From assembly GCA_038380795.1 (NCBI GenBank), contig CM076275.1, forward strand, positions 2,916,501-2,980,500: a stretch of 64,000 nt of DNA. The letters are read 5' to 3'. This DNA comes from Pyrocephalus nanus. Lineage: Eukaryota > Chordata > Aves > Passeriformes > Tyrannidae. This document shows, one piece after another, positions 10,331 to 24,199 of this stretch (the first letter of the stretch is position 1; each line of letters opens with the position of its first letter). The translations under genes and the position numbers were made by a program. The notes beneath the pieces are model-generated. The model searched no databases. It saw nothing but the letters and a program-made list of their open reading frames with translations, and had not been told where the DNA came from.

Positions 10331-11059
10331 GCACTGAAGGGACCCGATTTTGCAGTCCCTGCTCCCAGGAATGGCAGTGCCACCCCCTGCCACGGCCCTG
10401 TGGACGTGCCCTGGCACCAGCCAGTGATTAAAGGAGCAGAAGAGGCCGGTTCCTTCCCTCAGCTTGCAACCAGAGAGCAGGAAAAAGTGGAATAAACAAA
10501 GCCAAGCTGCAGGACGGTCACGCCAAGCAGAGGGAACTGAGAGAGGCATCAGCACAAAGCGCTCCAGGACAGCACCATCTGCGAGCACTTGAGGCGCAGG
10601 AAATGCTGCTCTTTAAGAAGCTGGAGGTGCTGCTGGTGGGGCCGGAAACAGGCTGGGGGTGAGGCACCGATGCCTTGCATTTGCTCAGCATATTTTGCCT
10701 CCTTTTACGTAAAACCAGCAAATGAGGAACTCGGAGTCACTTCTCCCGTAAGAGTTTTTGACTGCGGAATTTTTCCGTGGGTTTTCTTCTCCCGGGCTGC
10801 TCCCGCCTCACGTTCTTGTTGGTGTTAACCCTGAAATGGAGGGAAATGGTGGTAAAATGACCTGTGCTCTGAACTTTTCTGAAATGCTTGTGAAGCTACA
10901 GAGGCTTTGGGTTGAGCACCCTAAATATGGGGCACTGGGATGGGTCAGCACTGAACTGTGAGCCACGGTGGGGTGGCTCACCCATGGTCCTGTGCAGGCT
11001 CACCCATGGTGCTGTGCTGTAGAGCTCCTGGTGCAGATTTGGGAGGTGCCATCTGTCAG

Positions 11060-11525
11060 GTGTGCAGACAAGAGGGGCCCAAGGAGGGCAGTGAAGATGG
11101 GGAAGGGCCTTGAGGAGAAGCTGTGTGAGAAGTGGCTGAGGGCACTTGGTGTGTTCAGCTAGAGAAGAGGAGACTGAGGGGAGACCTCCCTGCAGTTCCA
11201 ACTGCCTGGGCAGGGGCAGAGGAGGGGCAGGACTGAGCTCTGCTCTGGGGGGATCAGGGACAGCCCCCAGGGAATGGCTGGAGCTGTGTCAGGGCAGGCT
11301 CAGGGTGGATCTCAGGGAAAGGTTCTTCCCCCAGAGGGTGGTTGGCACTGAACAGGCTCCCCAGGGCAGTGGGCACAGCCCCAAGGATGCCAGAGCTCAG
11401 GGATCATTTGGAGGATACTCTCAGGCATGTGGTGTGACTCTTGGGAATGGGCCTGAGCAGGGGTAAGGGTTGGACTCGATGATCCTGATGAGCCCCTTCC
11501 AACTCAGCATTTTCTGTGATCTGGG
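11060..11525 (+). mobile_element. CR1 LINE fragment
   Basis: About 465 bp of diverged CR1 3' region on the + strand. Landmarks in order are gagaagctgtgtgagaagtgg, gagaagaggagactgagggg (about 11163), a segment resembling the CR1 wording for aggttcttcccccagagggt (about 11322), aacaggctccccagggcagt, and the end ggttggactcgatgatcctg with ccttccaactcagc. It is truncated at the 5' end and non-coding. Confidence 0.9.
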
Positions 11526-14500
11526 CTCTTCCTTCTGCCCTTCGCTCCAGCTTGCTTATCTTTCGGTCATATCAGTGAAAATCAGAGGGAACTGAGCCTG
11601 GGTATCCCAGGGGAGAGGATGCCATGCTGGGATGCCCAGCTTGGAGAGCTGTTCCTGCCCTGCACAACCCGGGGATGCTCGAGGGGAGCGAGGGACGCGC
11701 CGCGATCAACGCTCGGGGTAGGTGGTCCCGGGCCTGCTGACCAAATGTTCCTCCCCAGCTACTATATTTGGATCCCACAAGCAAGTGATTTCACTTTCCT
11801 GTTCAAACAGACCCCCTGAAGCCAGGCTGCTAAGCCTGGCCTTGCAGCACAACCAGCAGCAAGCCCCTCTTCTCCCATGGGGGTCATCCCGGGCAGAGCG
11901 GGATTGTGGCTGAGAGGGAGGGAGTGCAGAGCCCCACTGTCTGATTGTAACCACCTTCCCCCCCAAAAAAAAAGTGTCTGCTGAAATATTTATAAACACA
12001 GCCAGCTGCTGCTGATGCCAAACAGGAAATTTTAAGCTGAACAAACTTTTCCACGTTTCTAAGCGGGGAGAGTAAATTGTAGCTAAGATCTGGATTTGAG
12101 AGGGAGGGGGGGGAAAGAAAATAAAAAGTCTAAATAGCAACAGGCTTCCACTGTTGCGGATCCTGAGGGAAGTTCATGGTTTCTGGAAGTCTTGGTTCTT
12201 TCAGCCAGGCTGTTTTCTGTAAGCAGTGTGTCTGCACAGTGATACAGGAGCTGGTTTTAAAGAAGAAAATTGGGTTATACCTCAACACAAAGGGAAAAAA
12301 AAAATAAAAATACACAACCTGAATGGAAAACAATGAGCCAGGGATAAGGATGGTGGGAGCCACGGCCACCTGAGGGAATGGAGGCCTGTTTTATCTTGGA
12401 CTTCATGTTTTGGATCCTTCCCCCCACCCCCACTCTTCAAGTTCCTTTCTAGGATTTTCTTGTTTCTGCCCATTCATTACTTGGTGTTGAGATAATATTT
12501 TGGAGCACTGAAACATGGAAAAAAATGTAACACTAAATCTTCGTGGGATTATCTGTTTTAAACAACTTCTGCCAGTTATGAATTCATTAAATTCATCCTC
12601 AGGCAAGAAGCATTATTACGCTTTTACAAACTGAATTGTGTCATTTCCTACTCAATGATATTGAAATAGGGATGGAATAAAGCAAATGTCCTTAGTGTGC
12701 ATATGGACTCTGAAATTGTATTATCCAGTTCAAGCATCTTCAAAATGAAGTGAAATACAGATGGAAAACCTGGAGTCTTTTGAAGAATGAATCCTTACAA
12801 TAACTCAGTCTCCACCTTTCCCTCCATATAGAGATTTTTTTGAGCTGGCTTTTTTTTCAATTAAATCCTGTTTACTGTGAGACCTTAGTGGTTGGTTTGT
12901 TTGTTAGAATTTGTTTGTTTGTTTTTGACTCCTGGCTGTTGGTAGCAAACCTTTATTCACTTGCTCTGTGGGAGTTAAATTTTCTTTGGAACAGGTCAGT
13001 GGGGCGTGGTGAGCTTGGCCATGGGGTGCACAGACTGAATTACACTGCACTGTTTGGGGGGATTTGGGTGAGCAAAATCCATTTTAAGGGGCAGAGAGAT
13101 TGTAGAAGGAAATGAAGTTTTAAGGATTCTCATAAATTTGAGAGACTAATAGCGGTAAGAACTCAGGAAGGCTTTATTGCAGTGTAAAGTGAGGAGTTCA
13201 GCAAAGAATTTATTCATAGTTTTTCTACTTGAATGGGCCCTACCTGCTTTCATTCTGGGTGGGAAATCAAGCTCCCAGCTGGGCAGCCCTGTGAGGATTT
13301 GAGTTTATCACGAGGCTGTGACAAAGGAAGGTCTCAGCCCGGTGTGGGATGAAGGGAGTGTTGTTGAGTGGATGCTCAGAGACACCCGTGGTGCTGAGAG
13401 GTCCCTGCCAGCTTTCCTTGGGAATGGGATGTGCTACGTTGCCAGCTCACTATCCAGAAATTCATGACATGAGAAAACTGCTGGAGTTTCACCTCCAAAA
13501 TCCCCCTTTCCTTTCTGCTGATCACCTGTGCAGGTTGGTGCTGGACTCCCAGCTTGTGGGTTTGGTCTTTCTGCCCTGTCACTGGAAGGATGCACAAGGG
13601 GCCAAGGGAAGGGTTCAATCTCCATCCCTCCCAGGCAGGTGGCACTGGCAGTGATCCTGGCAGTGCTTTCCCCATCCATGAGAGGAGACATCCCTTTGCC
13701 ATTCCCTTTTTCTTTTTTATGCTGTCACTGAAGACACTATGGAGAAAGCCAAGCTGTCACACTTGAGTGACTTTTCCCTTGGGAATTTTTCAGAAGTGTG
13801 TTTGTCCTGTTGGGAAAAGTGAGTTTCTACCCTAGACCTGCATCACCTGCACCAGGGGCTTGTCTTCTGCTGGCAAATCCTGAGTGTACAGCACGATGTG
13901 CAGATCCCTGAGCAGCTCTTGCTCTGCACATCCCTCCTGCCAGACCCTTTAAAGCATCTCTGGGTTTTCCTTTGCCTGCCTGGCAGGAGGGACCAGGCTC
14001 TCCAGGGCCAGGACAGGCAGGACAGAGCCTGAGGCATGAGTTCTGCATTTCTGGGACCTGGAACGAGTTTGAGTCTAATTTAAAGCAGACACTTAGTGCA
14101 AAAGCAATGTGCCTCTGAGCCTCTGCAGATGGGTGGGCAGTCAGGGGGGACATGTCTTAGCAGAGGGAAATGTTTTGTCTCGTTCCTAATTACGAGTTAA
14201 GCAGGGCTTAACTGGGAGTTAAGCATTGGGAGCCCCAAGTGTCACCAAATGAGGCTTGAAAAAGCACTTCAGGCATTTCACTGCCACTGGGTAAGCCATC
14301 TGTGAGCTCTTTGGTGCACCCTAAGATCCAGATCTCACAGTGGGAGGCTGGGGTGCTCACCTGGCTGCTCTTCCACATGCACCTTCCCTCCAGGTGTGGC
14401 TTCTCCTACTCCTCAGCGATGGCTTTGCCCACCACTGGCCTTGACGTGGATCTTGTGTGCAGAAAGGAGGAAACACAGACCTGAGGTTGACTCTGTGCCC

Positions 14501-15939
14501 TCGTGCTCAGCACTGCTGGAACAGGCTCAGCTCCTCCCTGCCTGCTGCCCTGAGACTCTTGTTTAGACTCAGATGTCTCAGTGGCCACAGGGACTCAGCA
14601 ACATCCCAAACAGGCAGAGGAAAGACAAAGCAACTGAGCAGTGGTCAGATGCCATGGCTGTGACAAGGAGCTCTATTTACAATTCCAGTCCAGCAATTAA
14701 ATCCATTTCCTGCATAATTGATGAGAAAATTCTGGCTGCCTACCACCAGGCTCTAAGTAAGACCATGTCTCAGAAGGAACTTTACTCTTCCCAGGCCAGG
14801 GTGCTCTATAGCTTTGGGCTGGAGATTAGTTTTCAGTCCCTGCCCATTGCTTTGGATGGGCATTGCCAGATTCCCACCCATTTTTTTGTACTTCTTTCTT
14901 AACATAAATAACTACTAAGGTATTATTCTGATATTTTTTTCTTCCAACCTCCGTGGGATTCACAGGGAATGGCAGGAACAGGGCAATGCCAGGAGTCTCT
15001 TTTAGCATGGTTTGGTGGAGAACCCCACTCAGGAGGAGATAACCACGTCCTGGAAGGCAGAACTGGCTCACTGCAGACCAGGACAAACACTGAACCATGA
15101 ACACTTTGGCCTTCACCAAACACAAGGTTACAGATGGCTCAGAGTGAGAGAAACAGCAAAATGTGGGAAAAGGAGTAAGTCCCAGATCTAAGTGGAGCTG
15201 CCCACTGTGGGTTGGGTTGTTTAGGGGGTGTCCAGAAGGAGGGAGAGGAGAGCAGCAGCCAGAGAGCTCTGAGTGCCAGGTCACTGCTGAGGTGGCATCG
15301 CTCCACCTTGCCTTGGGTGCTGGAGCTGCAGCACTTGAGAGTCTGGCCTGGAATTTTGATTACATTTAGCAGCAAATTAGGTCTGGTTTAGGAATTTTCC
15401 AGTAAAGCCTCCTTTGCTGGGAAGTGTTGAATCACTGAACCCAAAACTTTGACACTATTAGAAAGATTTCTTTATTATATCCTGCGTGGCAGCTCAGAGA
15501 CAAAGGGGGGACCAGCAGCCTGAGCACCCCTGTCTGAGGAATTCTGGGCTTGTTCACTGTATGGGTTGAGGCCCATGGATCTTGCTGGGCTGATTTCCCC
15601 CTGGCAGTCATGCCTTTGGGGAGCTGGATGTGCCACACACTGATCCAAAAGCAAAAACTTGTATTGGTGCTGCTGTTCCAAAAGAGCCCCACCCACCCAC
15701 CAGGGATCTATTCATAGATGTACCCTTGAGTTATCTACTTCCAGCCCACTGCTTTGTGGAAAGATGTCTTTACCTTCTGTTTCCTTTGTTATTTTTTACC
15801 ATGTCCAGTACTGAAATGTGAGATGTTGAGCAGTACCTGCTCACAGCCCTCTTGGTGACGGCCCTGGACCCCTCCCTGCCCAGGGTGGGTGTGAGAGAAG
15901 CTCCTGGTTTAGTCCCTCCCTACCCCCATTGCTCCTGGG
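11526..15939. other. Intergenic, no gene seen
   Basis: About 4.4 kb without recognisable genes. It contains TTTG/GTTT-rich runs near 12893-12927, A-runs near 11965 and 12295, and otherwise unique sequence. Open frames of 60-150 codons occur on both strands without recognisable domains. Confidence 0.55.
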
Positions 15940-16110
15940 ACAGTCACAGAATAGTTGGGGTTGGAAGGGACCTTAAAAATCATCTTGTTCCAACCCCCCT
16001 GCCCTGGCCAGGGACACCTTCCACTATCCCAGGTTGCTCCAAGCCCTGTCCAACCTGGCCTTGGGCACTTCCAGGGATGGGGCAGCCACAGCTTCTCTGG
16101 GCATTCTGCT
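15940..16110 (-). mobile_element. CR1 LINE fragment, reverse orientation
   Basis: Reads as the reverse complement of the CR1 3' end: cacagaatagttggggttgg, aagggaccttaaaaatcatc, then ttccaaccccc and ctgccctggccagggacacc, then the cacttccagggatggggcag block. It is 5'-truncated, with the element's 3' end at the left. Confidence 0.92.
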
Positions 16111-18794
16111 TCTTCATTTACACAAAGGGTTTAAATAAACAAGCATACACCTTCCTGTACCTGACCTATGTGCTTCAGTGTCTCCTGCAGTGCTGTAACA
16201 CCTCTGCTACCCCTGCAGCACCCCCACCCAGGGAACACCTGCACGTCCACATCAGTGTGGTCTTTCCAACCACGGCACAAGATCCATTTGTGAGCAGTGC
16301 CCTGTCCCTCTGTAACTCTGTGCTGAAGGGATGCAGACATCTGCAAAGGCTGCCACTGCTGCTGGCTCCATCTGGCAAAGGCTGTGGAATTTGTGTTCTG
16401 TGTTTCATCTGCTGGATTTTAATGAGGATTTTTCTCCACCACTCTATGTTTTGCAGGGGCAGATGCCTTGCATTTTATGGAAAACCCACCCCTGGTGTAG
16501 TGTAGCGGTGAAATGATGTTTTCTAGAAGCTCCACCCACATTCTTTTGGTTCTAGTAATTTGTTTCTGGAGAATAGATGGCCATGCCTCTGGCAGTCAGA
16601 TTGTCCTCGGTGTGTCCCACCATTCCTGGAGGAGCAGAATCCCTGTCACTCACAGCAAGCCTGTGATTGCATTTCTTTGAGGGTGGCTATAATTGGAACC
16701 TCCTGCAGCCACTGGAGCCTTTTGGCTCTGGCACAGTTTGCTGAAAAGGCTAATGCAGTTACTTACGTGAACTAATCTGTAAAGGATGTTTTTCTGTTGT
16801 CTCTGCCTTAATTGTTTCCAGCTTATGGCATGGAAATGTTCCTGGCCCTGGGAGGCCGAGGGGAGAAGGGAAAGAAGGAATGTCAGAAGTAAATGGAAGG
16901 TTTGGATGAATGTAGGAGGTACTTGAAGTTTTTCCTCCTACTCCTACATTCTTTAAAGTGTGGGAACAAAGGTAAAGCTGACTTGTTTAAGTCACATTTG
17001 GTAGAGCAGGCCTTGGTCTGCTGGTCCTCAGCCTCCCTTCTGTCCCTGGTGCAAAGGAGGGGCTCTGGTCAAGGTGTCTGGGATTCCTCTCCCCCCAGAG
17101 ATCCTACAGATGGACTTGCTGGCTGCTCTGGCATCCCATGGGTTCCCTCAAGTTGTTCTGCTGCTCCCCATCTGCAGATTGAATATTTCTAAGGAGAAAA
17201 AGCTCCAGGGATTTGTTCATTTTCAGCACTTGAGTAAGAAGGCTCTGTTGGTGGAGCCTGGAGCGTTTGAACTCCCTGTTCTGCAGGGGGTGTTGGGAAC
17301 AGGGTCTGACCCTCCTGTATCTCTGCAGACTCCAACCATGCATGTCAGTGCTTGGACCTGAGGGCAGCTGTGCTGAAGAAACATTCCCAGATCCAAGTGA
17401 GTCATCAGCAAGGGCTGGGCTGAGGCCATGGCATTTGGAGTCAAGCTCCACTTGTCCCCTCTCCAGCAGTCAGTCCTTTCCAGAGGCTGGATGGGCCAGA
17501 CAACCTTTGCTCATCAACTAATACCAGAACATCTCTTCCCAGCAGTAGCCTCCACATGCTCAATTACTCACTTGACATCTAAATATTCATGGAAAAATGT
17601 CTTTTTAATACTGAAAGCTATTCCCTTCTTGCATCCACGTCCAAACTGTAGCCTTTTGGATGAGCTTCGGGCTGGTTTCTCCAAAGCAAGCATCTCCTGC
17701 AAATGCTCAGCAGCTAATGGAAAAAGAATATTCATCCAAAGCACTTGGAAAGAGGGGTCATGGAAGTGTTTCACAGGAAAGTGCAAATTTTAATGGCAGA
17801 TAAATAAACTCGACTTCAAAGCCTACTGCTTTGCTCTGGCTGTTCTGCCCAGGCAGCAAAGTCTCTCCCATAGAAGCAGAGCAGGGGAGGCTGCAGAATT
17901 ATGCTTATTGAGGGTGTTTTGCACGTTTTTAGGTAGTTTCCCTGGGATGGTCTCTCCCAGTACCTGTTGCTCTCCTCTGTTCCATTTTGGAAACTCACAG
18001 ACAGTGCCACAAAAAAATGGCAGCTTGGCTAAAGAAAATATAAGCAAGCTATTTGCCTGTTTACATAAGGTTCCTTCAGGCATGTCAAGTATTTCAGTTG
18101 TGGAAACAGCACAGTGGTTTTCAGATGGTCAGACTGAGTGCAGACAGCCCAGGGATTTCAGAAATCATTTCCTAAAAATTTATTGCTGTTTCAAGCTTTT
18201 GTTCTCTCTATAATATTGTGTGTCCCGGGTTTTCCTTCGCAGCCTGCAAAGTTGCTTTGAATGTGCTACTGTATCATGACCCATTTGCTCAATAACCAGT
18301 GTTTCATACTAAGCAGAAGTGCCTTTGCTTTGCCCTGCAGAGTCAGGACTGATTTCCACTGAGCCCCAAACAAGACCTGTCAGTCCCAGGCACCACACCC
18401 CGAGGTGCTGGTGATCTGAGCAGCATCACCTCTCAGCAGGGAAGAGACCAGGACCAGGTCTGGGCTGGGATGTGCCATCCAGAGCAGCTCCCCTGGCTTT
18501 GCAGAGGTGGTGTTTGAAGAGCAGGTGATGGCTGGAGGTTCCCTTTCCTGCACAAGCATCGTCTTCCTCCTCCTGTTCCCATTGCTCCCTGTGGATCTTC
18601 AGGCTGGGACAGCTCTCCCCAACCTCCTGGAAAGAGAACTACACTCCCTTTTTCCTGCAAAAAATCCTCATTTTCTTGCTGGTTGTTGGGAGCTGGAGAG
18701 ATTGGAGTCTAATGCATCTGGATGCTGAAGAGAAATGGATGGTGAAATAGTGAGGTCATTGGGGTAATGTCAGATAAGACACTTTTTTTTTTAA

Positions 18795-18821
18795 AAAAGT
18801 GGTGTTTTTCACACCACTTTT
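18795..18821. repeat. Perfect 11-bp inverted repeat with 5-nt loop
   Basis: AAAAGTGGTGT (18795-18805), loop TTTTC, ACACCACTTTT (18811-18821). It is flanked upstream by a T10 run and downstream by A-rich sequence. Confidence 0.9.
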
Positions 18822-19764
18822 CAGTGTGGGGTCAGTGAAAAAAAGATGCAGCTCAATTTGAATTATAAAAAAAAAAAAAAAACACCACCAAAAATTGATG
18901 GAGCATTACCTGAACAGTAATTCATGGTCAAAGCCAAACCCAGTGCAGCACCACCAGTAAGATTCTTGACTACTGCTCTACCATGTGCCATTTTTTCCCC
19001 TTGGCTGTGGTCACCATGTTAAATTCTATGTGTGACCCTCAGGTCTTGAAGAAAGCATTTGTCTCTGATTTTACTCACCAAATATTTTGTTTCTATTGCA
19101 ACCAAGACGTTCAGGTCTTTGGCTGGGCCCTGGTTTTCAAAGGCTGTGGCTCTCTGTGTGGTTTTGTCATTCCACTCTGCAACCTGGAATGCTGATGCAG
19201 ATGGAGAGCCAGGCATGGGCCATGCACCCTTTGGCTCCTAATTTAACATTTCTAGCAATCACTGGAATGATGTTCTGGCACACTGGAGCTTTCCTTAGTC
19301 CCTCTGGGACTGAACCTCTTCTGTTCAGTCAGCACTGATGGTCTTGTCGAGAATTCCTTCAAAAATCAACCACGAATTTCGAGTTTCGATTATTTCTTCA
19401 TCAGCTGTTAAACATCAACATAAATCTGTGTCTGTTGCCATGTAATTAAGATTGTTGCACAAACGAAAATAGCAGCAGGATTTGGTGGACTTTCTGTTAC
19501 TCCTCTGTAAAGTGGGACAATGTGGGTGTGGGCTGGTAAATGGAGAAAAATTCTCTTAAGTCCTTCCTCTGCCACCAGCTCAGCAGCACCAAGTACCTAA
19601 ACTGTGGGGGACAAAAGGAGCTCCAGTTTGGACAGATGTAGGTCTCTTAGGCAGATATAGGTCTCTTGGCATCACTCTCTCTGGCTCTTCTTGGAGGAAA
19701 ATAGCCCCAAGGTACAAAGCTCCTCAAGTTTTCTTGTTTTTTTGGTGGTTTTGTTGGGTTTTTT

Positions 19765-19789
19765 TTGTTTGTTTGTTTGTTTGTTTTTT
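19765..19789. repeat. (GTTT)n tract
   Basis: A run of TTTG/GTTT tetranucleotides within a longer T-rich stretch (about 19735-19790). Confidence 0.85.
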
Positions 19790-20984
19790 CCTAAGAGCTG
19801 CTGCCTCTCCCCTGGGCCCTTTCACATTTTAACAACAGGCTTTTAGCTTCAAGGGCTCTTCCTGAGCTTGCCTGTCCACATTAGTGGTTGCAGATTGAAA
19901 GTGCCTCTGTTCCTGTGTGATGATAAAAGACACATTATTTCTGTGTTCTCCTGTACTTGGTTTCTCCTATAACCTCTTGGGTTTTTTTCCCCTGCAGTTC
20001 CCCCAAATTACAATGTATTTCAGGGTTAAAGAAGGAAAGATTCTGGACACCTGCTGTAATAATCCACAGGGACTGAGGAACTGCTTGTTGGCAGGACCTG
20101 GTCTTGTTGTCCCTAAACTTTCAAACAAGAATTTGTAGTAAGAGTATTTTGTCTCTATATTTCTATAATTTTGATCACTGCTTTGTAGGGAGGAGTCAGA
20201 ACTGTTAAAACACCAAGGGGACAGAGAACCTCCAGTCCTCTCTTCTAGTAAAACAATCTCACCTCTTAAGTGACATTTGAGTTGTCCAACCTTTTCCTCT
20301 GATGTGAAAAACATGCTGACAGCAACGAAATCTGCTCACTTTCTGCAGGAATTATTGCTTTAGTTTGGTGCCACTGTAAATTCTGGCAGTGTAAATTCTG
20401 CTTTTACAGGGAAGATGTCTGGAGTTCAGTTTGTAGAAGAAAATTAACAATAAGCACGGGGAGACTGATAAGAGGAGTTCTGCTTGGTCTTCAGCCAAGC
20501 AATTAAAAAAAGCAGAAAAATTGTAAATGAAAGGGAATTTCCCCACCTATCTAGATTCTAATTTTGTTTCTCGAACTTTATTTAATTAAATGGAATTTTT
20601 CAAAGCTGAAAATTACACTTAAGGGGGTTGGAAAAAAAAATGAGCTGTCACTCCACCACACTTTTAGAGGTAATATCACATTAGGGTTTATGTTTTATTA
20701 TTATATTTCCTTCTACCTGCAGAGAAGCTCTGAGCTCTCATCTTTCAGAGTGAAGGCAATTTAATTTCTAATACCAAGAAATGAGATGTGGAACAAAAGC
20801 ACTGAGATGTGGAGGGGACACAATCCAGGGAGGTGACAGCGAGCCCTTGCACACCCTGTTTCCACAGCCTGAAAAAATGACTTTCACCACCTCTGACATT
20901 AATGCTGGACCTCTGGCTGTAGCCTATGGAAAATGTGGGAATGAAACACCTTCTAGGATGACACTTGGCCAATTATTCCATTGA

Positions 20985-21145
20985 GAGGAGGGGGGAGAGT
21001 CACCATCCCTGGGAATGCTCAAGAAACAAGTGAATGTGGCACTTTCTGATGTGTTTTACTGGGCAGGGGAGTGTTGAGTCAAAGGCTGGACTTGATGATC
21101 TTGGAGGTCTTTTTCCAACCTGAATTATCCTGTGGTTCTAAGGCA
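20985..21145 (+). mobile_element. CR1 LINE fragment
   Basis: A diverged CR1 3' end on the + strand. Its landmarks are gagtcaccatccctgggaat, gctcaagaaacaagtgaatg, ggctggacttgatgatcttg and gaggtctttttccaacctga. It ends at about tcctgtggttctaag. Confidence 0.88.
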
Positions 21146-22835
21146 AATCATGTGGGAGTGGGATGCAGTCAGTGAAGTTTGGATGGGTCCAGTGGGCAGG
21201 GTATTTGCTTCCAGCATGGCAAGCAGCCAGCCAAGCCCCCCTCTCCTGGCTCCTGCAGGAAAAACACCCACCCAGCAGATAAAGCTTTATTTCTTTCATT
21301 TTCTGACTGTGATCCTGTTACATTGTCCAGAGGCACCACTGCCCATCCCCTGCCAGCATCCCATTCTGCTTTGGATCTGGGAGTCTTTGAGGTCCTCCTG
21401 GAGCCCCAGAGAGGGGAGGGATGTGGCTGCTAAAAACCCTTGGCTTTGATGTGATGTGGTCGAGCTACATGGGGGCTGTACAAAGGTAGACAAATGAGAC
21501 TGTGGTATTTTCAGGGCACGAATTGTTTGCCCCTCAAAGTGGGGACTTGCAGTGTCTTCCCAGAAAGCCCAGTTTCTGGCAGAAAACATTGTTTATGGAG
21601 AGCCAGTTTGGGGATATGGAGTTGCTGCTTGTCCTCAGGCTCGTCCTCTCTATATCTGCCTTTATTTTAATTGGATAATTGTTGGCTCTGGAAATGCTTC
21701 CTTCGAGTAATTACAGCTTTTGATACTTCCTTTGTCTCAAACACGTGGTGTGAGGGAGCTTCAGTGCTTCTTCAGGGCTTCTCTCTCATGACTGGATTTC
21801 TTTGCCCTGCAAGTGTGTTCAGAACCCCCTCTTCAAACACATCAGGTGCTTCTAAATCCCCTTAAACTGACCTGAGTGGTAGTTTGGGGAAGCAGACAAG
21901 AGTGGGTTTGGATCTGAAGGAGTTATATCCCATGTCTGCTTGTTTTTGTGGGTGTTCTTGAAGAGCTGCCTTGGTCTCACTTTGCTTAAACCCTTTTAAC
22001 AGATAAGGCTGCTTATTTATTTTAAACATTTCTAAGATCTCCAGCTACAGAATTTCCTGGTTAATGACTTTCTGATGTCTGGATATACAAAGCTGGTGCT
22101 GTGGCTCCTTCTCTGTTCCCTGGCTGCTCATCAGACTTCAGGTAACAGCTGAGTGCTGTGTTATGGCTTTAAAGCCATTTTCCAGCAGGATTTCCAGACA
22201 TCTTTTGCCACACTCCATGCTCGTTTGTTGTTGGTCAGACAGAGCTATCAGTGAGGAAGGATGGCAAGAGCTACCAGAAGGACAGAGCTCCTTACATAAA
22301 CAGCAGTGACAAGACAAAAGACCCACCAGAGAAAGGAGCTAAATTTGGCTGTATCCATAGGTGACTCACACAGAAACACCACCCATTTATAGGTTGTCTC
22401 CTGGATGGTGACTGGCCCAATTCCCCCTGGAGCCAGTGGAAACACTTACAGGGATTTCAGGGGGAGTTCGACTTGGCCATAGGGAATATTTTCCTCTTTG
22501 TAGCTCTTTGGGTTTTGTTGAACTGTTTCTTCCAAGCCTGCAGAGCATTTATTATTTATTAGTGCACCTAATCCTTAAAGCATCACTGCTTCTGCTACTG
22601 CTGAACCAGGACTTTGTGCTGAAATCACATCTGGGGCACCGGGGAAATGGGGTTTGGAGCAGATGTTGGTGCAGCGCTGCCTGGAGCTTGCTGCAGGGAG
22701 ATGTTGCTTAATCACCCATCAAAACAGCATCTGCACATGTGTGCCACTGAGTGAAAGCTGGGGGGCTGGAGAGGGGCCTGGGTGGTGCCAGGGAGGAGAG
22801 GTGGAGGCTGGAACAGACAGGAGGGACAGAGCACA
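21146..22835. other. Intergenic, no gene seen
   Basis: About 1.7 kb between two CR1 fragments. No recognisable gene, repeat or regulatory motif can be supported. Confidence 0.5.
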
Positions 22836-23060
22836 CAAGGGGTTGGTTTGGAAGAGACCTTGTAAAGGCCATGCAGTCCAACCTCCCTGCAATGAGCAAG
22901 GGCATTTTCTAGACCAGGTTGTTCAGAGCCTCACCTGGAATGTCTCCAGGGATGGGGCATCCACCACTGGTCCTCTGGAGAACCCGTGCCAGTGTTTTAC
23001 CACCCTCACTGTAAAAATCTTCCCTACCTCCAACCCGAATTGACCCTCAGGTGGTGCTGG
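22836..23060 (-). mobile_element. CR1 LINE fragment, reverse orientation
   Basis: Reverse-oriented CR1: ggttggtttggaagagacct, cagtccaacctccctgcaat, tctccagggatggggcatcc, ccagtgttttaccaccctca and ctgtaaaaatcttccctacc. It is about 225 bp, more diverged than the copy at 15940. Confidence 0.9.
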
Positions 23061-24199
23061 GGATGCGGGTCCGGAAGGAAACCTCTGTGCTTTGAGCAGT
23101 TCCAGAGAAAGGTTTCTAAGTGTTATTCCTGACAGAGCAATGATCCCGGTGCTTTTCCAAGGAAGCCATCTGGAAACGGGGATTAATGGCAGGCTCCTCA
23201 TAAATGTTTGTGCGTGTTTACTCACCCCTCGACCTCTTCTGCAAACATCATCAGCAATTAAACTCCATCCCAGCAGTCCTGCTGCTCAGGCTGAGGGGAA
23301 GGGGGGGCAGTGGGTGCTGTGGGTGCTGCTGGGTCACCCATCCCTGGTGTTCCGTGACGTGCTGGGTGCTGTTTGTGCGGCTGGTTGGGGTTTGCTGGCA
23401 CAAACCACAGCTCTGTATCCTCTCCTTGTGTTTGCAGCTCTCCTGGGGATTTTGGGAGACAATCTAACCCCTAATCCAATTGTTGTGGGAGCTTAATTAA
23501 ACTCAGGTTCGTGGCAGAGGGAAAACAAACGTCCCACCAGAGTGGCTGGGGCTGCTTCCTTGAGAGGTTCCTGCTGCCCCTGGGCCCCACACCAGCTGAG
23601 GATCCCATTAGGAGAGGGAGGAGGAAATGGTTCAATCTTAAACAGCCGCTCTGATAATGTCCACTTGGTCCATGCAGCCTTCTGTGTACCCACAGAGGGG
23701 TTAACAGTGTGTGACTCCCTGGCTTTGGGCATGGATGGGTGCTGCACCTCTCTTCCAAGCTGTGGATGGGGAGATCCCACAAGAAAGTGGTTTTTACAGG
23801 GAGATGGGGAATCCAGTTTCTCCAACACTTTTATGCAAATGTACTGAGTCAACTTCACCGTGGTTGGGAAATCCCAAAATCAGAATTTAATTAAATCCCT
23901 ACACAAATGTTATTGGGGTTGAAATGTTCTCTCCCTCCTTGGACTTAAACTGCAAATAGAAGTTTCTGGTCTAAATCAGGTAGAAAAAGAAGGTGATTCC
24001 CAGTGATTTGGACCTTGATCTGTTTGATGGGCACGTGTGCTTTCTCTCATTCTGCAACGTTTGATTTGGAGTAGAAGGGGAAAGGCAGGACCTGCCAACG
24101 TGCTCCAGTCCCTGTGCCCTGGCTCTGAGGACGTGGTGGCTCCTCAGCAGCTTTGCTGGGCCCTGAGGCCGAAAGCACCTCATCCCTCCTGCGCCTCCC
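23061..24199. other. Intergenic, no gene seen
   Basis: About 1.1 kb without recognisable content between the CR1 fragment and a GC-rich block. Confidence 0.5.

Larger units (their letters stand above)
16111..20984. other. Intergenic, no gene seen
   Basis: About 4.9 kb of apparently unique sequence. It includes an 11-bp perfect hairpin at 18795-18821, an A17 run near 18866, and a (GTTT)n tract at 19765-19789. No open frame has a recognisable domain. Confidence 0.55.

Noticed and set aside
9986..10495. 169-codon open frame on the + strand
   Set aside because: Includes the CR1 3' end at 10215-10330 and has no protein similarity that I recognise.
15852..16505. 217-codon open frame on the + strand
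   Set aside because: Runs through a reverse-oriented CR1 fragment, and its translation there is antisense CR1.
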